Assembly: GCF_001293565.1 (NCBI RefSeq)
Contig: NZ_JXMU01000018.1
Coordinates: 1 to 64,000, forward strand
Origin: Ahrensia marina
Lineage (GTDB): Bacteria > Pseudomonadota > Alphaproteobacteria > Rhizobiales > Rhizobiaceae
Length of the DNA stretch: 64,000 nucleotides
Direction of reading: 5' to 3'
Below, piece by piece: positions 15,085 to 24,026 of this stretch. The notes under the pieces were generated by a model. It was not told the origin of the DNA and did no database searches. It saw only the letters and a list, made by a program, of their open reading frames with translations. A program made the translations under genes and the position numbers. How positions within the stretch are numbered: position 1 is the stretch's first letter; each line of letters opens with the position of its first letter.

Positions 15085-17295
15085 ATGATTTTGGAAAAAT
15101 ACGAGTGGACTGTCTCAGGCATGGACTGCGCCTCTTGCGCTTCCAAAATTACCAAAGCTGTCGAGCGATTGCCAGGCGTAGGCACGGTCAATGTATCCAT
15201 CATGTCAGAGAAACTGAAAGTTGATCTTGATGAAGATGTGGGAAATCCCGAGGCAATTGAGAGGACAATTAAAAAGCTGGGCTATGGCGTAACCCGCCAG
15301 AGGCAGGTCGGTTCTGATATAGTTGAAAATGCAGAAGCCTATAGCGAAGACCAAGATCATGATGAACATTCAGATTCGCCGCGGCATTCGCATGATAAGC
15401 CCGAAGATCGTGGCAAGAGCTGGTATCAAACAGCCAAGGGCCAATTGGTTATCGGCACGGGCCTCCTTCTCGCGATTGCTTGGGTCGTTGAGCTTAGTGC
15501 AGGTGCAGAACTAGGAAAATGGGGATTTGTCGCAGCTTGTTTAATTGGGTTAATTCCGGTTGCGCGTAGAGCTTTTGCTGCTTTGGCAACGGGTCAATTT
15601 TTCACCATAGAAATGTTGATGACAATAGCTGCAACAGGCGCTTTGTTCATCGATGCTGCAGAAGAAGCCGCCCTAGTCGTGTTCCTGTTTGCTGTTGGCG
15701 AGCTACTTGAGGGTGTCGCTGCAAACAAAGCACGTGATGGCATTCGCGCGCTGGCGCAATTGGTGCCGAAGACAGCCCTTCTTGAGATAGATGGAACGAC
15801 AAAGGAAGTCCCTGTAGCAGCGTTGAAAATTGGCGAAATTGTTTTGGTGCGCCCAGGTGATCGCGTTCCTGCTGATGGTGAAATCATATCAGGGTTCGGC
15901 GGTTTAGATGAAAGTCCTGTCACCGGGGAGAGCATACCCGTTGCAAAAGAGCCAGGCGATGAAGTCTTCGCTGGATCCATCAATACGGACGCAGCTCTGC
16001 GAATAACTGTAGCGAAAACAGCGCAAGACAACACGATATCTCGAATTATTCAGCTTGTAGAAGAAGCAGAGTCAGCTCGCGCACCGACCGAACGCTTTAT
16101 TGATCGTTTCAGTCGTTGGTATATGCCTGCAATCGTTATTGCGTCCGCCCTTGTCGTTGTGATTCCTCCCCTAGTTTTTGGAGAAGCATGGGATACATGG
16201 ATTTATCGTGGTCTGGCTTTGCTTTTAATCGGCTGTCCATGCGCACTCGTGATTTCTGTGCCAGCTTCCATCGCTTCTGCTCTATCATCTGGTGCGAAAA
16301 AAGGTCTTCTATTTAAAGGTGGTGCTGTTATTGAAGCAGCTGCGAAAACCGAGCAAATTGCCTTTGATAAAACCGGCACTTTGACCTACGGTCGGCCTGC
16401 AGTGACCGACATTGTAAAGCTAGGCGATTACACAAACGATGCAATCTTGGAAATCGCTGCCGGCGTAGAAGCGGGCTCCAGTCATCCTCTGGCCACAGCC
16501 ATTTTGAAAAAAGCTGAATCCGAAAATGTATCCATACCCCATTCTTCAGGCTCTAAAGCGCTGATGGGTAAGGGAGTGGAAGCAATCGTTAACGGCACGC
16601 ACGCATGGGTCACAAGCCCCAAATATGCATTTTCTAATAAGGTAATCGATGACGAAGTAATGGAAATAGCGGCCTCTCACGAGCGAGACGGCAAGACTGT
16701 TGTTGTAGTCTACCGTAAAAATGAACCGCTCGGGTTGATTGCGATGCGCGACGAGCCGCGCAAAGACGCTGCCGACGCGATCGCTCAAATCAAGGAACTC
16801 GGCATAACCCCGATAATCTTGACTGGCGATAACGAGCGAACAGCTGCTGCAATTGCCGGTGGATTAGGGATGGAATTTCGCGCAGGCATGCTGCCGAAAG
16901 ACAAGTTAGAGCACATCGGTACATTGAACCTTGCCGGCAGTGTTATGATGATCGGTGACGGCATCAATGACGCACCTGCATTAAAGCAAGCAGCGGTAGG
17001 CGTCGCCATGGGATCCGGTACAGATGTTGCACTCGAAACTGCCGACGCCGCAATTTTGCGAGACAGGGTTACTGACATACCAGCAATGATCCGTATGTCG
17101 CGTGCAACCATGGCCAATATCAGGCAAAATGTTGCGATAGCTCTCGGGTTAAAGGCTGTGTTTCTTGTAACAACAGTGCTGGGTATGACAGGACTGTGGA
17201 TTGCAATTTTGGCAGATACGGGGGCGACTGTACTTGTGACGATAAATGCATTGAGACTGCTAGGATATAATCCCTCCAAAAACGATGCGAACTAA
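15085..17295 (+). CDS. Zn/Cd/Pb-exporting P-type ATPase (CadA/ZntA type)
   Basis: A 736-residue PIB-2 ATPase exporting Zn2+, Cd2+ or Pb2+ from the cytoplasm. One N-terminal HMA domain has the metal motif GMDCASC (C15, C18). A His- and Asp-rich linker (about 80-112) follows. The membrane part carries CPCALVISVP near residue 382, the phosphorylation site DKTGTLT near 427, SSHPLA, and GDGINDAPAL; the last helices hold LADTGATVLVTINALRLL, typical of this subgroup. GGAG at 15072-15075 supports the start. It has its own MerR-type promoter. Confidence 0.94.
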   Translation: MILEKYEWTVSGMDCASCASKITKAVERLPGVGTVNVSIMSEKLKVDLDEDVGNPEAIERTIKKLGYGVTRQRQVGSDIVENAEAYSEDQDHDEHSDSPRHSHDKPEDRGKSWYQTAKGQLVIGTGLLLAIAWVVELSAGAELGKWGFVAACLIGLIPVARRAFAALATGQFFTIEMLMTIAATGALFIDAAEEAALVVFLFAVGELLEGVAANKARDGIRALAQLVPKTALLEIDGTTKEVPVAALKIGEIVLVRPGDRVPADGEIISGFGGLDESPVTGESIPVAKEPGDEVFAGSINTDAALRITVAKTAQDNTISRIIQLVEEAESARAPTERFIDRFSRWYMPAIVIASALVVVIPPLVFGEAWDTWIYRGLALLLIGCPCALVISVPASIASALSSGAKKGLLFKGGAVIEAAAKTEQIAFDKTGTLTYGRPAVTDIVKLGDYTNDAILEIAAGVEAGSSHPLATAILKKAESENVSIPHSSGSKALMGKGVEAIVNGTHAWVTSPKYAFSNKVIDDEVMEIAASHERDGKTVVVVYRKNEPLGLIAMRDEPRKDAADAIAQIKELGITPIILTGDNERTAAAIAGGLGMEFRAGMLPKDKLEHIGTLNLAGSVMMIGDGINDAPALKQAAVGVAMGSGTDVALETADAAILRDRVTDIPAMIRMSRATMANIRQNVAIALGLKAVFLVTTVLGMTGLWIAILADTGATVLVTINALRLLGYNPSKNDAN

Positions 17296-17407
17296 CAACC
17301 AGGAGCAGATAGGGACACAAGATTTGGACTATGTTCTGAGATGTACCGGAACATGCTATTTTAACGGCTCGCTGCAACAGTACTGGCTTAATAAAAAGGA
17401 CTTCGAA

Positions 17408-17878
17408 ATGGTAATGACTCGACGTAGTTTGATGATGGGATCGGCAGCAATCTTTTGTGTTTCTGCTACGAAAGCGGTGAGCAACACCAGGCCGAAGATA
17501 CATGTCATCAAAGGTCGCGGTTGCGGTTGTTGTTCAGCTTGGGCTGATTTGCTCGCCGATCAAGGGTTTGAAGTAACTTCCGAAGAGCTACATCCTGCGG
17601 ACCTAATCCAATTAAAACTTAAAAAAGGTGTCCCGCAGGAGCTTGCCTCATGCCACACCGCAGAGATTGATGGCTATTTTATTGAAGGCCATGTGCCTTC
17701 GGTGGATATTTGGAGATTGATTTCAGAACGCCCAGACGCGCTTGGTGTCGGCGTAGCTGGCATGCCTTATGGATCACCAGGAATGGGGCCGGAAGACAAA
17801 CGTGAACAATATGATGTCGTCTTATTCAAGAAGGATAACACAACAGAGATATTCAATTCATATGCCTCAGCGAACTAA
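17408..17878 (+). CDS. DUF411 periplasmic metal-binding protein, copy 1
   Basis: A 156-residue DUF411 protein. AAGGA upstream and a twin-arginine-like signal (MTRRSLMMGSAAIFCVSA) set the start at 17408. The mature part has the domain hallmarks IHVIKGRGCGCCSAW, CHTAEIDGYFIEGHVP and AGMPYGSPGM, with the CGCC cluster as probable metal ligand. DUF411 proteins accompany copper and silver resistance genes. A second copy lies at 34870-35358 in the copper operon. Confidence 0.87.
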   Translation: MVMTRRSLMMGSAAIFCVSATKAVSNTRPKIHVIKGRGCGCCSAWADLLADQGFEVTSEELHPADLIQLKLKKGVPQELASCHTAEIDGYFIEGHVPSVDIWRLISERPDALGVGVAGMPYGSPGMGPEDKREQYDVVLFKKDNTTEIFNSYASAN

Positions 17879-17917
17879 GAAACATGTCGAATTTTTGATT
17901 GGATCGTTTCTCGCCAA

Positions 17918-18649
17918 ATGACAAATAAATTTGTTCGCATCATCGAAGTCGACATAATCCGTGGAATGGCAATCCTCGGCGTGGTCATCTTCCACGTCGT
18001 GTGGGATCTCGAATTTACCGGATTTATTTCTGGCTTTGCCTTTCATCCGATTTGGCTTGGATTTGGCAAGTCTCTAGCGGGAACTTTTATGTTTCTTGTG
18101 GGTGTCAGTCTTGTCTTAGCGCACGCGCAATCGTTCAAGAAAAACGCGTTCCTCCAACGACTGCTATTAGTTGCGTTGGCAGCGTTTCTTATTAGTGCAG
18201 TTACTTGGTTCGCATTCCCAAATAGTTTCATCTATTACGGAATCTTGCATGCTATTGCCGTAGCGAGTTTGATTAGCTTGCTCTTTTTAAGACTGCCCGT
18301 ATATTTGATCATACTTGCAGGAGTGATATCATTGCTACTTCCGCAATGGTTTAGCTTTGAAACCTTTGATACACGCTGGCTTGCATGGACTGGGCTTTAT
18401 AACGTTGCCCCAAGCAGCAACGATTTTGTGCCACTTTTCCCGTGGGTTGGCCTCAGCATTTTAGGCGTTGCCTTTGCAAAATTCGTAAATTTACCGAAAC
18501 GAAGTAGTGCGCTATCGTCAAAGACGAGAAACCGCCCAATTGTGAAGTTTATCGCATGGGCGGGACAAAAAAGCTTGCCAATTTACCTCCTACATCAACC
18601 GATACTCTTGGCGCTCATTATCCCGCTTTCGTGGCTATTTGTCGCCTAA
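17918..18649 (+). CDS. DUF1624/HGSNAT-type membrane acyltransferase-like protein
   Basis: A 243-residue integral membrane protein with about seven helices. The N-terminal IIRGMAILGVVIFHVVWDLE is the signature of the heparan-alpha-glucosaminide N-acetyltransferase catalytic family (DUF1624), with the conserved His in helix 1, and the C-terminus has KSLPIYLLHQP. The substrate in bacteria is unknown. No good Shine-Dalgarno site is seen before the ATG. It follows DUF411 by 39 bases and converges with the YafK-like gene. Confidence 0.8.
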   Translation: MTNKFVRIIEVDIIRGMAILGVVIFHVVWDLEFTGFISGFAFHPIWLGFGKSLAGTFMFLVGVSLVLAHAQSFKKNAFLQRLLLVALAAFLISAVTWFAFPNSFIYYGILHAIAVASLISLLFLRLPVYLIILAGVISLLLPQWFSFETFDTRWLAWTGLYNVAPSSNDFVPLFPWVGLSILGVAFAKFVNLPKRSSALSSKTRNRPIVKFIAWAGQKSLPIYLLHQPILLALIIPLSWLFVA

Positions 18650-18657
18650 ATTTTCAT

Positions 18658-19659
18658 TCATTTAGGTAAGAACGGATCGGATAATGCTGCCTTTGGCCTG
18701 CTGACGGGAACCTTAGTTGAGGATGTGCGCTTTGACAAAAAGTCAGCTCCCTTCTGTGACAATATACTTCGATAGATCGGGTGCATTCCGCCATCGGAAT
18801 ATGCGTAGGTTTTTGTGTATCCCTCGTCCAACAGTGTTGCGACCTTGCTTAAATCGTTGGCTGTCTTTGATGCCACCATTTCTGGTTCCGGTGCAAACGT
18901 CGGGCAGCTTCCCATAGCGCTAGCGGGCAACTGCCCCTCTACTGGCGAGCCAAACCGATAACGTCCTTCGCAAAAGTTGAACTTGGGCGGCTCTTTAGTG
19001 ACCTCGAAGTGATCATATCCTTTTTTTAAGTCCAGCCAGAAGTCATAATTTGGGTTGCTGCTATACGCAGCTAAGTTTTCCGGTTCCATTCGGAATGGAT
19101 ATGATTGAACTTGAAACGCAGTTTGCCCGCCTTTGAGCGCATCACGTACAATAGAGTATAGCTCTGCAACATATTCATCTGAGATCGCAAAACAGCCAGA
19201 AGACGAACAGGCTCCATGCACCATTAGTGCAGAGCCCGTATATCCCTTTGCCTTTTCAAGCTTGTTGGGGAATCCCAAATCGAAGGATAAGTAGAACTGC
19301 GAGTTGGGGTTAAGCCGGCTGTAGTTTACCTCGTAAAAACCCTCAGGTGCTTGGCGATCGCCCTCGGCTTTTTTGGGACCAAGCTGTCCAGACCACCGAC
19401 ACATTGGATACGTGCGCAGAAGTGCATACTTGCCCGTACTATCTTGTTTCCAAAGCTCCAGCTCGCTTTCCTTTTTGAAGATTCTAACCAGAACAGGAGC
19501 TTTCACGGACATGTTCTTCTCGCGCATGTCTGTTCGGACCTTGGCGGGAATCGCAACTGAGCCTCGATTAGAAAGATCGAGTGTACTGCTCACACATCCT
19601 GATATAGCGGCGGTCGTTAACATCAGCAGAGAGATACGCAGTCCGTTCCGAATATTCAT
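18658..19659 (-). CDS. YafK-like murein L,D-transpeptidase family lipoprotein
   Basis: A 333-residue protein with a lipobox (AAISGC, Cys22), so it is probably membrane-anchored on the periplasmic side. The catalytic region reads ALMVHGACSSSGCFAISDEY, that is the His and the SxGC Cys of the YkuD fold in the YafK (DpaA) arrangement. YafK-type enzymes act on the bond between Braun-type lipoprotein and peptidoglycan or cross-link murein. The C-terminal 100 residues have extra repeats of unknown role. It ends the minus-strand metal operon and follows two smaller L,D-transpeptidase genes. Confidence 0.85.
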   Translation of the reverse strand: MNIRNGLRISLLMLTTAAISGCVSSTLDLSNRGSVAIPAKVRTDMREKNMSVKAPVLVRIFKKESELELWKQDSTGKYALLRTYPMCRWSGQLGPKKAEGDRQAPEGFYEVNYSRLNPNSQFYLSFDLGFPNKLEKAKGYTGSALMVHGACSSSGCFAISDEYVAELYSIVRDALKGGQTAFQVQSYPFRMEPENLAAYSSNPNYDFWLDLKKGYDHFEVTKEPPKFNFCEGRYRFGSPVEGQLPASAMGSCPTFAPEPEMVASKTANDLSKVATLLDEGYTKTYAYSDGGMHPIYRSILSQKGADFLSKRTSSTKVPVSRPKAALSDPFLPK

Positions 19660-19708
19660 ATCAGATCGCCTTTTTCACGCACTATAATCAGCTGCGTCGA
19701 TAAATAAG

Positions 19709-20377
19709 TCACAGTACAACAAGTCGGTTTTTTCCTGACGCACGCCCATAGAGGTCAATGACGTCGTGGTTTATCATTCTGACACAACCGCTGGATACGG
19801 ACTTCCCGATCGTCCAAAATTCCGGTGTGCCATGAATACGATAAAGTGTGTCTTTTCCATCCTGGAAAATATAAAGCGCCCTTGCTCCCAAGGCATTGCC
19901 TAATCCTGGCGGCTGACCACCATTCGCCGCACTCCACTTTTCAAGCTCAGGCTGTCTTGAAATCATTTCTGCTGGCGGTGTCCACGTAGGCCACTTTTGT
20001 TTCCATTGGATTACGCCTTCGCCAGACCATTCGAAGCCTTGGCGCCCCAAGCCTACACCGTACCGCATCGCCTTCCCATTTGCTTGCACCAAATGTAGGT
20101 AATATGAACTTGTATCAACAATGATTGTGCCAACAGGATACTTGGTCGGAAAACTCACCTCCCGGCGCCAAAACTTTCTTGGAACACGGTCAAGATCAAT
20201 CCCGGGAATAGGAAACCGTTCCTTCGGTAACGGGCCGTACATTGACTTATAATTTGAAGGAACACTCGGTTCACTTCTTACCGTTGGATCCAAGGCTTCG
20301 GTGGTCGTTGAGCATGCGGCAAGCGGCATAATAGACAATGCAGCCGAACCGGTTAGAAATTGGCGTCTTTTAATCAT
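19709..20377 (-). CDS. L,D-transpeptidase (YkuD/ErfK family), copy A
   Basis: A 222-residue exported cysteine transpeptidase. The start at 20377 gives MIKRRQFLTGSAALSIMPLA, a twin-arginine-like signal that also has a lipobox (LAAC). The YkuD domain covers about residues 80-222, with catalytic HGTPEFWTIGKSVSSGCVRM. Such enzymes form 3-3 peptidoglycan cross-links or attach lipoproteins. It is closely similar in layout to the broken copy at 34184-34870, including the PPAEMI and PELEKWSAANGG stretches. Confidence 0.9.
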   Translation of the reverse strand: MIKRRQFLTGSAALSIMPLAACSTTTEALDPTVRSEPSVPSNYKSMYGPLPKERFPIPGIDLDRVPRKFWRREVSFPTKYPVGTIIVDTSSYYLHLVQANGKAMRYGVGLGRQGFEWSGEGVIQWKQKWPTWTPPAEMISRQPELEKWSAANGGQPPGLGNALGARALYIFQDGKDTLYRIHGTPEFWTIGKSVSSGCVRMINHDVIDLYGRASGKNRLVVL

Positions 20378-20453
20378 GATATAAACTTTAAATTGTGCCG
20401 CAACCAACATCGGAGGTTACGGCTATTAAATGAATTTTGATCGGCTCTAGTAT

Positions 20454-21014
20454 CTAGATGACCACTACTTGCGCCCCGAGTGAAACACGCTCGTATAAGT
20501 CTTCAACATGGGCGTTGATCATACGAATACATCCATTGGAAACTGACTGACCGATTGATGAGGGCTGAGTGGTTCCGTGAATTCGGTATAATGTGTCTCG
20601 TCCATTTTTGTATAAATACAAAGCCCTTGCGCCCAACGGATTTTTGGGGCCGCCGGGTACGCCGCCAGCAAATTTTGCATATTTCTGCGGTTCGCGCTTG
20701 ATCATGTTTTGAGTTGGCGTCCAACGCGGCCACTTTGCCTTGCGAGCAATAGTAGCTTTGCCTTTGAACCTGAGGCCCGCACGTCCTACTCCAATACCGT
20801 AACGCCGAGCTTTACCGTTTCGAAGTTGAAGATAGAGAAAATGGTTTTTAGTATCGACCACAATAGTACCCGGCTTGTAACCAGAGTATTTTACGGTTTG
20901 CGGCTGATATTTAGAAGCTACATTGGCATCTTTTTTGTACGCAAACGCGGTAATTGGTTTAAATGATAGTGTTGTCGCGGCTAAGCCGCATAGAATAGAT
21001 CTGCGAGAAAGCAT
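20454..21014 (-). CDS. L,D-transpeptidase (YkuD/ErfK family), copy B
   Basis: A 186-residue exported L,D-transpeptidase. GGAGAC precedes the ATG, and the signal (MLSRRSILCGLAATTLSF) is twin-arginine-like. The YkuD domain has GTIVVDTKNHFLYLQLRNGK at its N-terminus and the active site HGTTQPSSIGQSVSNGC. It matches the copper-operon copy at 35660-36214 in length, in QNMI.REP.KYAKFAGGV and in the C-terminal NAHVEDLYERV. The pair A and B here mirrors the pair in the copper island. Confidence 0.92.
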   Translation of the reverse strand: MLSRRSILCGLAATTLSFKPITAFAYKKDANVASKYQPQTVKYSGYKPGTIVVDTKNHFLYLQLRNGKARRYGIGVGRAGLRFKGKATIARKAKWPRWTPTQNMIKREPQKYAKFAGGVPGGPKNPLGARALYLYKNGRDTLYRIHGTTQPSSIGQSVSNGCIRMINAHVEDLYERVSLGAQVVVI

Positions 21015-21073
21015 TGAATGTCTCCAAAAGTAAATGAAAGTCCTCCGGACGTGCCGGTATTGATGAACCCGAC

Positions 21074-21409
21074 TTAAACTTTTGGAGGGCGTAGCAAGTT
21101 GAAAAAATTTTCAGAAAGCACGATTTCAAAACCTATCGTATTTTCAATATGTGATGTGATGACGAAATCCTGTCCTACTTCATCAGGCATCATGAATACT
21201 GCGTGCGTTAAGCAGTGTTCATTACTGTCGGCATCAATATCAAGTGACTGTGGACTTGCAAAATCTGTTTCAGCTACAACGGTCGAAGAATGCCCAACAT
21301 CTTTGATGGACGGATGCTCAAAGGCCGCCTTTGCTGCATGCATAGAAAAAATCATACTTGTTAGAAGCATGAGCGCACACAATAGAACATTTGAGCTTTT
21401 TAAAACCAT
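21074..21409 (-). CDS. CopL-like/DUF2946-like small exported protein 1
   Basis: A 111-residue protein with a hydrophobic signal (LLCALMLLTSMIFSMHAAKA). The mature part is short, contains NEHCLTHAVFMM, and ends in FFNLLRPPKV. The terminal RPP and overall build resemble the exported protein at 36273-36602 and the CopL/DUF2946 class found in copper loci. Metal ligands are fewer here than in that copy. It lies between the PCuAC-like gene and L,D-transpeptidase B. Function unknown. Confidence 0.6.
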   Translation of the reverse strand: MVLKSSNVLLCALMLLTSMIFSMHAAKAAFEHPSIKDVGHSSTVVAETDFASPQSLDIDADSNEHCLTHAVFMMPDEVGQDFVITSHIENTIGFEIVLSENFFNLLRPPKV

Positions 21410-21524
21410 GAAGTCTCTATACCGCGATTATGGTCAACACGCAGTAAACATTTGCGTGAAATAGATTTTGAGTTTTTGCAGACTAATTCTGTTGCAGTTT
21501 TGGCACAATTCCTATTTGGCGAAC

Positions 21525-22037
21525 TCATTTTCCATCGAGCAATCCATGGTGATGATCTGTAGGAGGGGTGCCAAACGGTAAAACACTTGCGGATGCTTCG
21601 ACTGGCTGCCCGTCGACAAATTTAAACAGCATACGGAGCTTATCGGCGTTAGCATTATTGAGTACAGCAGCATCGACAATAAGACGAAATGAATCGGCCT
21701 TAGCGGTAAATTCGCTTTTTGGTGGAATCACTTTTGGCATAGAGACGTTTTGCCATTGTAAGTTTCCATCTAGTTCTATTGATTTTTGAAGAGTGAAAAT
21801 TAGACCGGATTGATTGGTAATTTTGGCTAAGTAGATACCCCGTTCGGTGCCGTTCCAAATGGTGAAATACGCTTGTGCATTCGGCGCACCTCGCAATGGT
21901 CTTATTATTTCGAGGTGTTCGAGCGCTATAGTATCATTCAACATCAATTTTGAGTCCGAGGCTGTATGGCCTGCCCCAGTTGACAACATCAGGAACAGCA
22001 GGGCCACAAAGCGACTGACGCCGAACTTGGATTTCAT
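21525..22037 (-). CDS. Degenerate PCu(A)C-like periplasmic protein
   Basis: A 170-residue exported protein; the start at 22037 gives the signal FVALLFLMLSTGAGHTASD. The core (EIIRPLRGAPNAQAYFTIWN, later GLIFTLQKSIELDG and SFRLIVDAAV) follows the PCu(A)C beta-sandwich layout but lacks the His and Met ligands of true copper chaperones. The C-terminus has a DHHHGL cluster. It follows sco closely, so it probably serves the same pathway. Family placement is tentative. Confidence 0.6.
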   Translation of the reverse strand: MKSKFGVSRFVALLFLMLSTGAGHTASDSKLMLNDTIALEHLEIIRPLRGAPNAQAYFTIWNGTERGIYLAKITNQSGLIFTLQKSIELDGNLQWQNVSMPKVIPPKSEFTAKADSFRLIVDAAVLNNANADKLRMLFKFVDGQPVEASASVLPFGTPPTDHHHGLLDGK

Positions 22038-22112
22038 TTCTAATTCCCATCTGTCGATATCAACGGGTGCGGTGTCGCTGATTGACACTAGCAACCAATT
22101 CGGCCTGATATT

Positions 22113-22718
22113 CTACCGTTCGAAAATGGTTCGTTTTATTTTCGGCAAAGCCTGTTCTCTAGACTCATGATAATCGATTGTGCGCGCAAAGCGACCATCC
22201 GCACGAAAGAGATATACGCCTGATGTATGATCAATTGTATATTCGCCGTCGCCTGTTTCAACGCGTTTGTAGGTTATGCCGAATAATTTCGCTGCCTCAC
22301 GAAGTTGCGCCTGATTGCCGACCCAGCCCTTAACCGTTGGATTGAAATAACTGAGATATTCGGCCACAGCGTCCACATTATCGCGTTCAGGGTCTACTGT
22401 GATGAAAACCACGTTCAAAGACTTCGCATCATCGCCCAGCGCTGATATCCATGATGAAATATCGTTCAACGTTGTTGGGCAGATATCTGGGCAAAAGGTG
22501 AAACCGAAAAACACCATTGTAGGCATACCGACCAGTTCTCTTGGATGAACCGCAAGCCCCAAATGATTTGTCATCTGAAAGTCCATGTTAGTCAGCGAAA
22601 CTGGTATGTTTCTGGGCTCGTCTTTTTTGCCGGGTCCATCAACCTGCCACCACCCAAAGGCGATGAGAACGGTTACAAAACAGATAGCAATTCCGGCGGA
22701 CTTAAAAGCTGACGTCAT
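22113..22718 (-). CDS. Sco1/SenC-type copper chaperone and thiol-disulfide protein
   Basis: A 201-residue membrane-anchored protein: one N-terminal helix (GIAICFVTVLIAFGWW) then a thioredoxin-like domain. The metal and redox motif CPDICP and the distal His in YTIDHTSGVYLF are intact. Sco proteins deliver Cu(I) to the CuA site of cytochrome oxidase or reduce its cysteines. It overlaps the PCuAC gene by ATGA, matching the known Sco-PCuAC partnership. Confidence 0.93.
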   Translation of the reverse strand: MTSAFKSAGIAICFVTVLIAFGWWQVDGPGKKDEPRNIPVSLTNMDFQMTNHLGLAVHPRELVGMPTMVFFGFTFCPDICPTTLNDISSWISALGDDAKSLNVVFITVDPERDNVDAVAEYLSYFNPTVKGWVGNQAQLREAAKLFGITYKRVETGDGEYTIDHTSGVYLFRADGRFARTIDYHESREQALPKIKRTIFER

Positions 22719-23197
22719 TTGGCGTCTGCGCTACGAGCGCCGATACTCAAGATTGGAACACTAAACAGCTTCTGCGAGCCGTCTTCAAACATGAGAGACA
22801 TAGAAGTGGAAGCCCCTTCCAAAAGTGGCTCATTAAGTTCCATAAGCATGATGTGATAACTTCCAGGCTTAAACTCTAATGTTCCGCCGGGCGATAAATG
22901 CACCTCTTTCACAGGTTTCATCGTTCCTACACCCTCAGCGCTTACCGACGTTTCGTGGATTGAACTTCGACCCGCAATTTCAGACACAACACCAGTAATA
23001 GTGATCATCTGCTCACCTGTATTAACAACGGTCAAATATGCTGCTGTGGGCCTCATCGTCCCAACACTGGCTCTAGCCCACGATGAGGAAACCTGGACTA
23101 GCTCACTCTGAATAACTTCTTGAGCCGACAAAACGCTCGGGAGCATTATGGCAATGAAGGTCGCAATTACTCTCGCATTTAGTGATAAATACCTCAT
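22715..23197 (-). CDS. PCu(A)C periplasmic copper chaperone
   Basis: A 160-residue exported protein. The ATG at 23197 is preceded by AAGGTGAG at good spacing; a GTG at 23215 overlapping the upstream stop is the alternative. The signal peptide ends near VLSAQE. The copper site is complete: SSIHETSVSAEGVGTMKPV supplies His and Met, and SYHIMLMEL the second pair. It probably passes Cu(I) to Sco and on to an oxidase. Confidence 0.91.
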   Translation of the reverse strand: MRYLSLNARVIATFIAIMLPSVLSAQEVIQSELVQVSSSWARASVGTMRPTAAYLTVVNTGEQMITITGVVSEIAGRSSIHETSVSAEGVGTMKPVKEVHLSPGGTLEFKPGSYHIMLMELNEPLLEGASTSMSLMFEDGSQKLFSVPILSIGARSADAK

Positions 23198-23211
23198 CAC
23201 TGTGCTCACCT

Positions 23212-23748
23212 TCACTTACTAGTTTCACGTGATTGCTCAACAGCTGCACGTACCTGCGCAATAAGTTGTTTTGCACCAAACTCAGCCAAAGGTTTCCCAT
23301 TGACAAAAAATGTTGGTGTCTGCCTGACGCCAACGGTCTGCACATCAGCTTTGTCTTGATTGAGAATACCCACGATACTGGGAGACTTAATTTGCGTGAG
23401 CGCCTCCTCCATATTAAGTCCAGCGTCAGCAGCAATCTCTAATATTTTTCTGGTGTCAGGCGCGCCATGGGAGGCCCACTCATCTTGATTGTTTAGCAGC
23501 GCTTCCTTGACGGGAACAAAAATGTTTTGAAGCCGCGCGGCCTCCAATATTAGAATTGCCAATTCAGATCCCTCGCCGTGAAACGGCGTATATCTCACTA
23601 CAACGTTTACCTCTTCGGGATACTCAGCCATTATCTCTTTCAAGGTAGGGTAAAATGCGCGGCACGCCTCACAAGCCGGATCGAAAAACTCGACGATCGT
23701 CACGGGCGCATCTTCTGGCCCCATAATTGGTGAATATGGACGTACCAA
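23212..23748 (-). CDS. DsbA/thioredoxin-fold protein without signal peptide
   Basis: A DsbA-like protein of about 178 residues with EFFDPACEACRAFYP (CxxC) and the cis-Pro loop RQTPTFFVNG. The frame extends back to a stop at 23827-23829, but contains no ATG or GTG and no hydrophobic segment before the conserved RGLVRPYSP. The only starts are a TTG at 23746-23748 or the ATG at residue 9. Relatives normally have a signal peptide, so the N-terminus may have been lost. It is the first gene of the PCuAC-Sco operon and has a MerR-type promoter upstream. Confidence 0.75.
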   Translation of the reverse strand: MVRPYSPIMGPEDAPVTIVEFFDPACEACRAFYPTLKEIMAEYPEEVNVVVRYTPFHGEGSELAILILEAARLQNIFVPVKEALLNNQDEWASHGAPDTRKILEIAADAGLNMEEALTQIKSPSIVGILNQDKADVQTVGVRQTPTFFVNGKPLAEFGAKQLIAQVRAAVEQSRETSK

Positions 23749-23846
23749 TCCCCTCTGGCGTTCATTACCTATATCAATCTGCCAGCATTGGAAGCTTTGG
23801 CCTTGAGCGCAAAACGACGCGGGAAACTATTAGGCAATCAGTGACG

Positions 23847-23877
23847 CTTATAAAACCTCATGTAGATAGAGGTTCAA
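23847..23877 (-). promoter_or_regulatory. MerR-family promoter of the DsbA-PCuAC-Sco operon
   Basis: On the minus strand TTGAAC (23872-23877) and TATAAG (23847-23852) are 19 bases apart, with ACCTC and GAGGT arms as at 15021-15051. It would be read by the regulator at 13388-13798 and drive the minus-strand genes down towards 18658. Confidence 0.75.
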
Positions 23878-24026
23878 GAGATTTTTTCACAACAGTCAAC
23901 TGGAACAATTTCGAGTGTTAGCGCCTTATAACTCAAGAAGTGATATTGATTGTGCCCGTTACACACGTTTCTAGGATTAACTGTTTGCCTTTCGCAAATG
24001 AAGCCAAAATATGAGAGGTAAGAGAA

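Noticed and set aside
15051-15224. Alternative ATG frame overlapping the CadA-type ATPase start
   Set aside because: Its ATG lies in the -10 element of the MerR-type promoter and the frame is out of phase with the clear HMA domain.
17310-17400. Possible MerR-type promoter upstream of DUF411 copy 1
   Set aside because: There is a loose TGTTC/GAACA dyad, but no -35 and -10 pair with a 19-base spacer could be placed.
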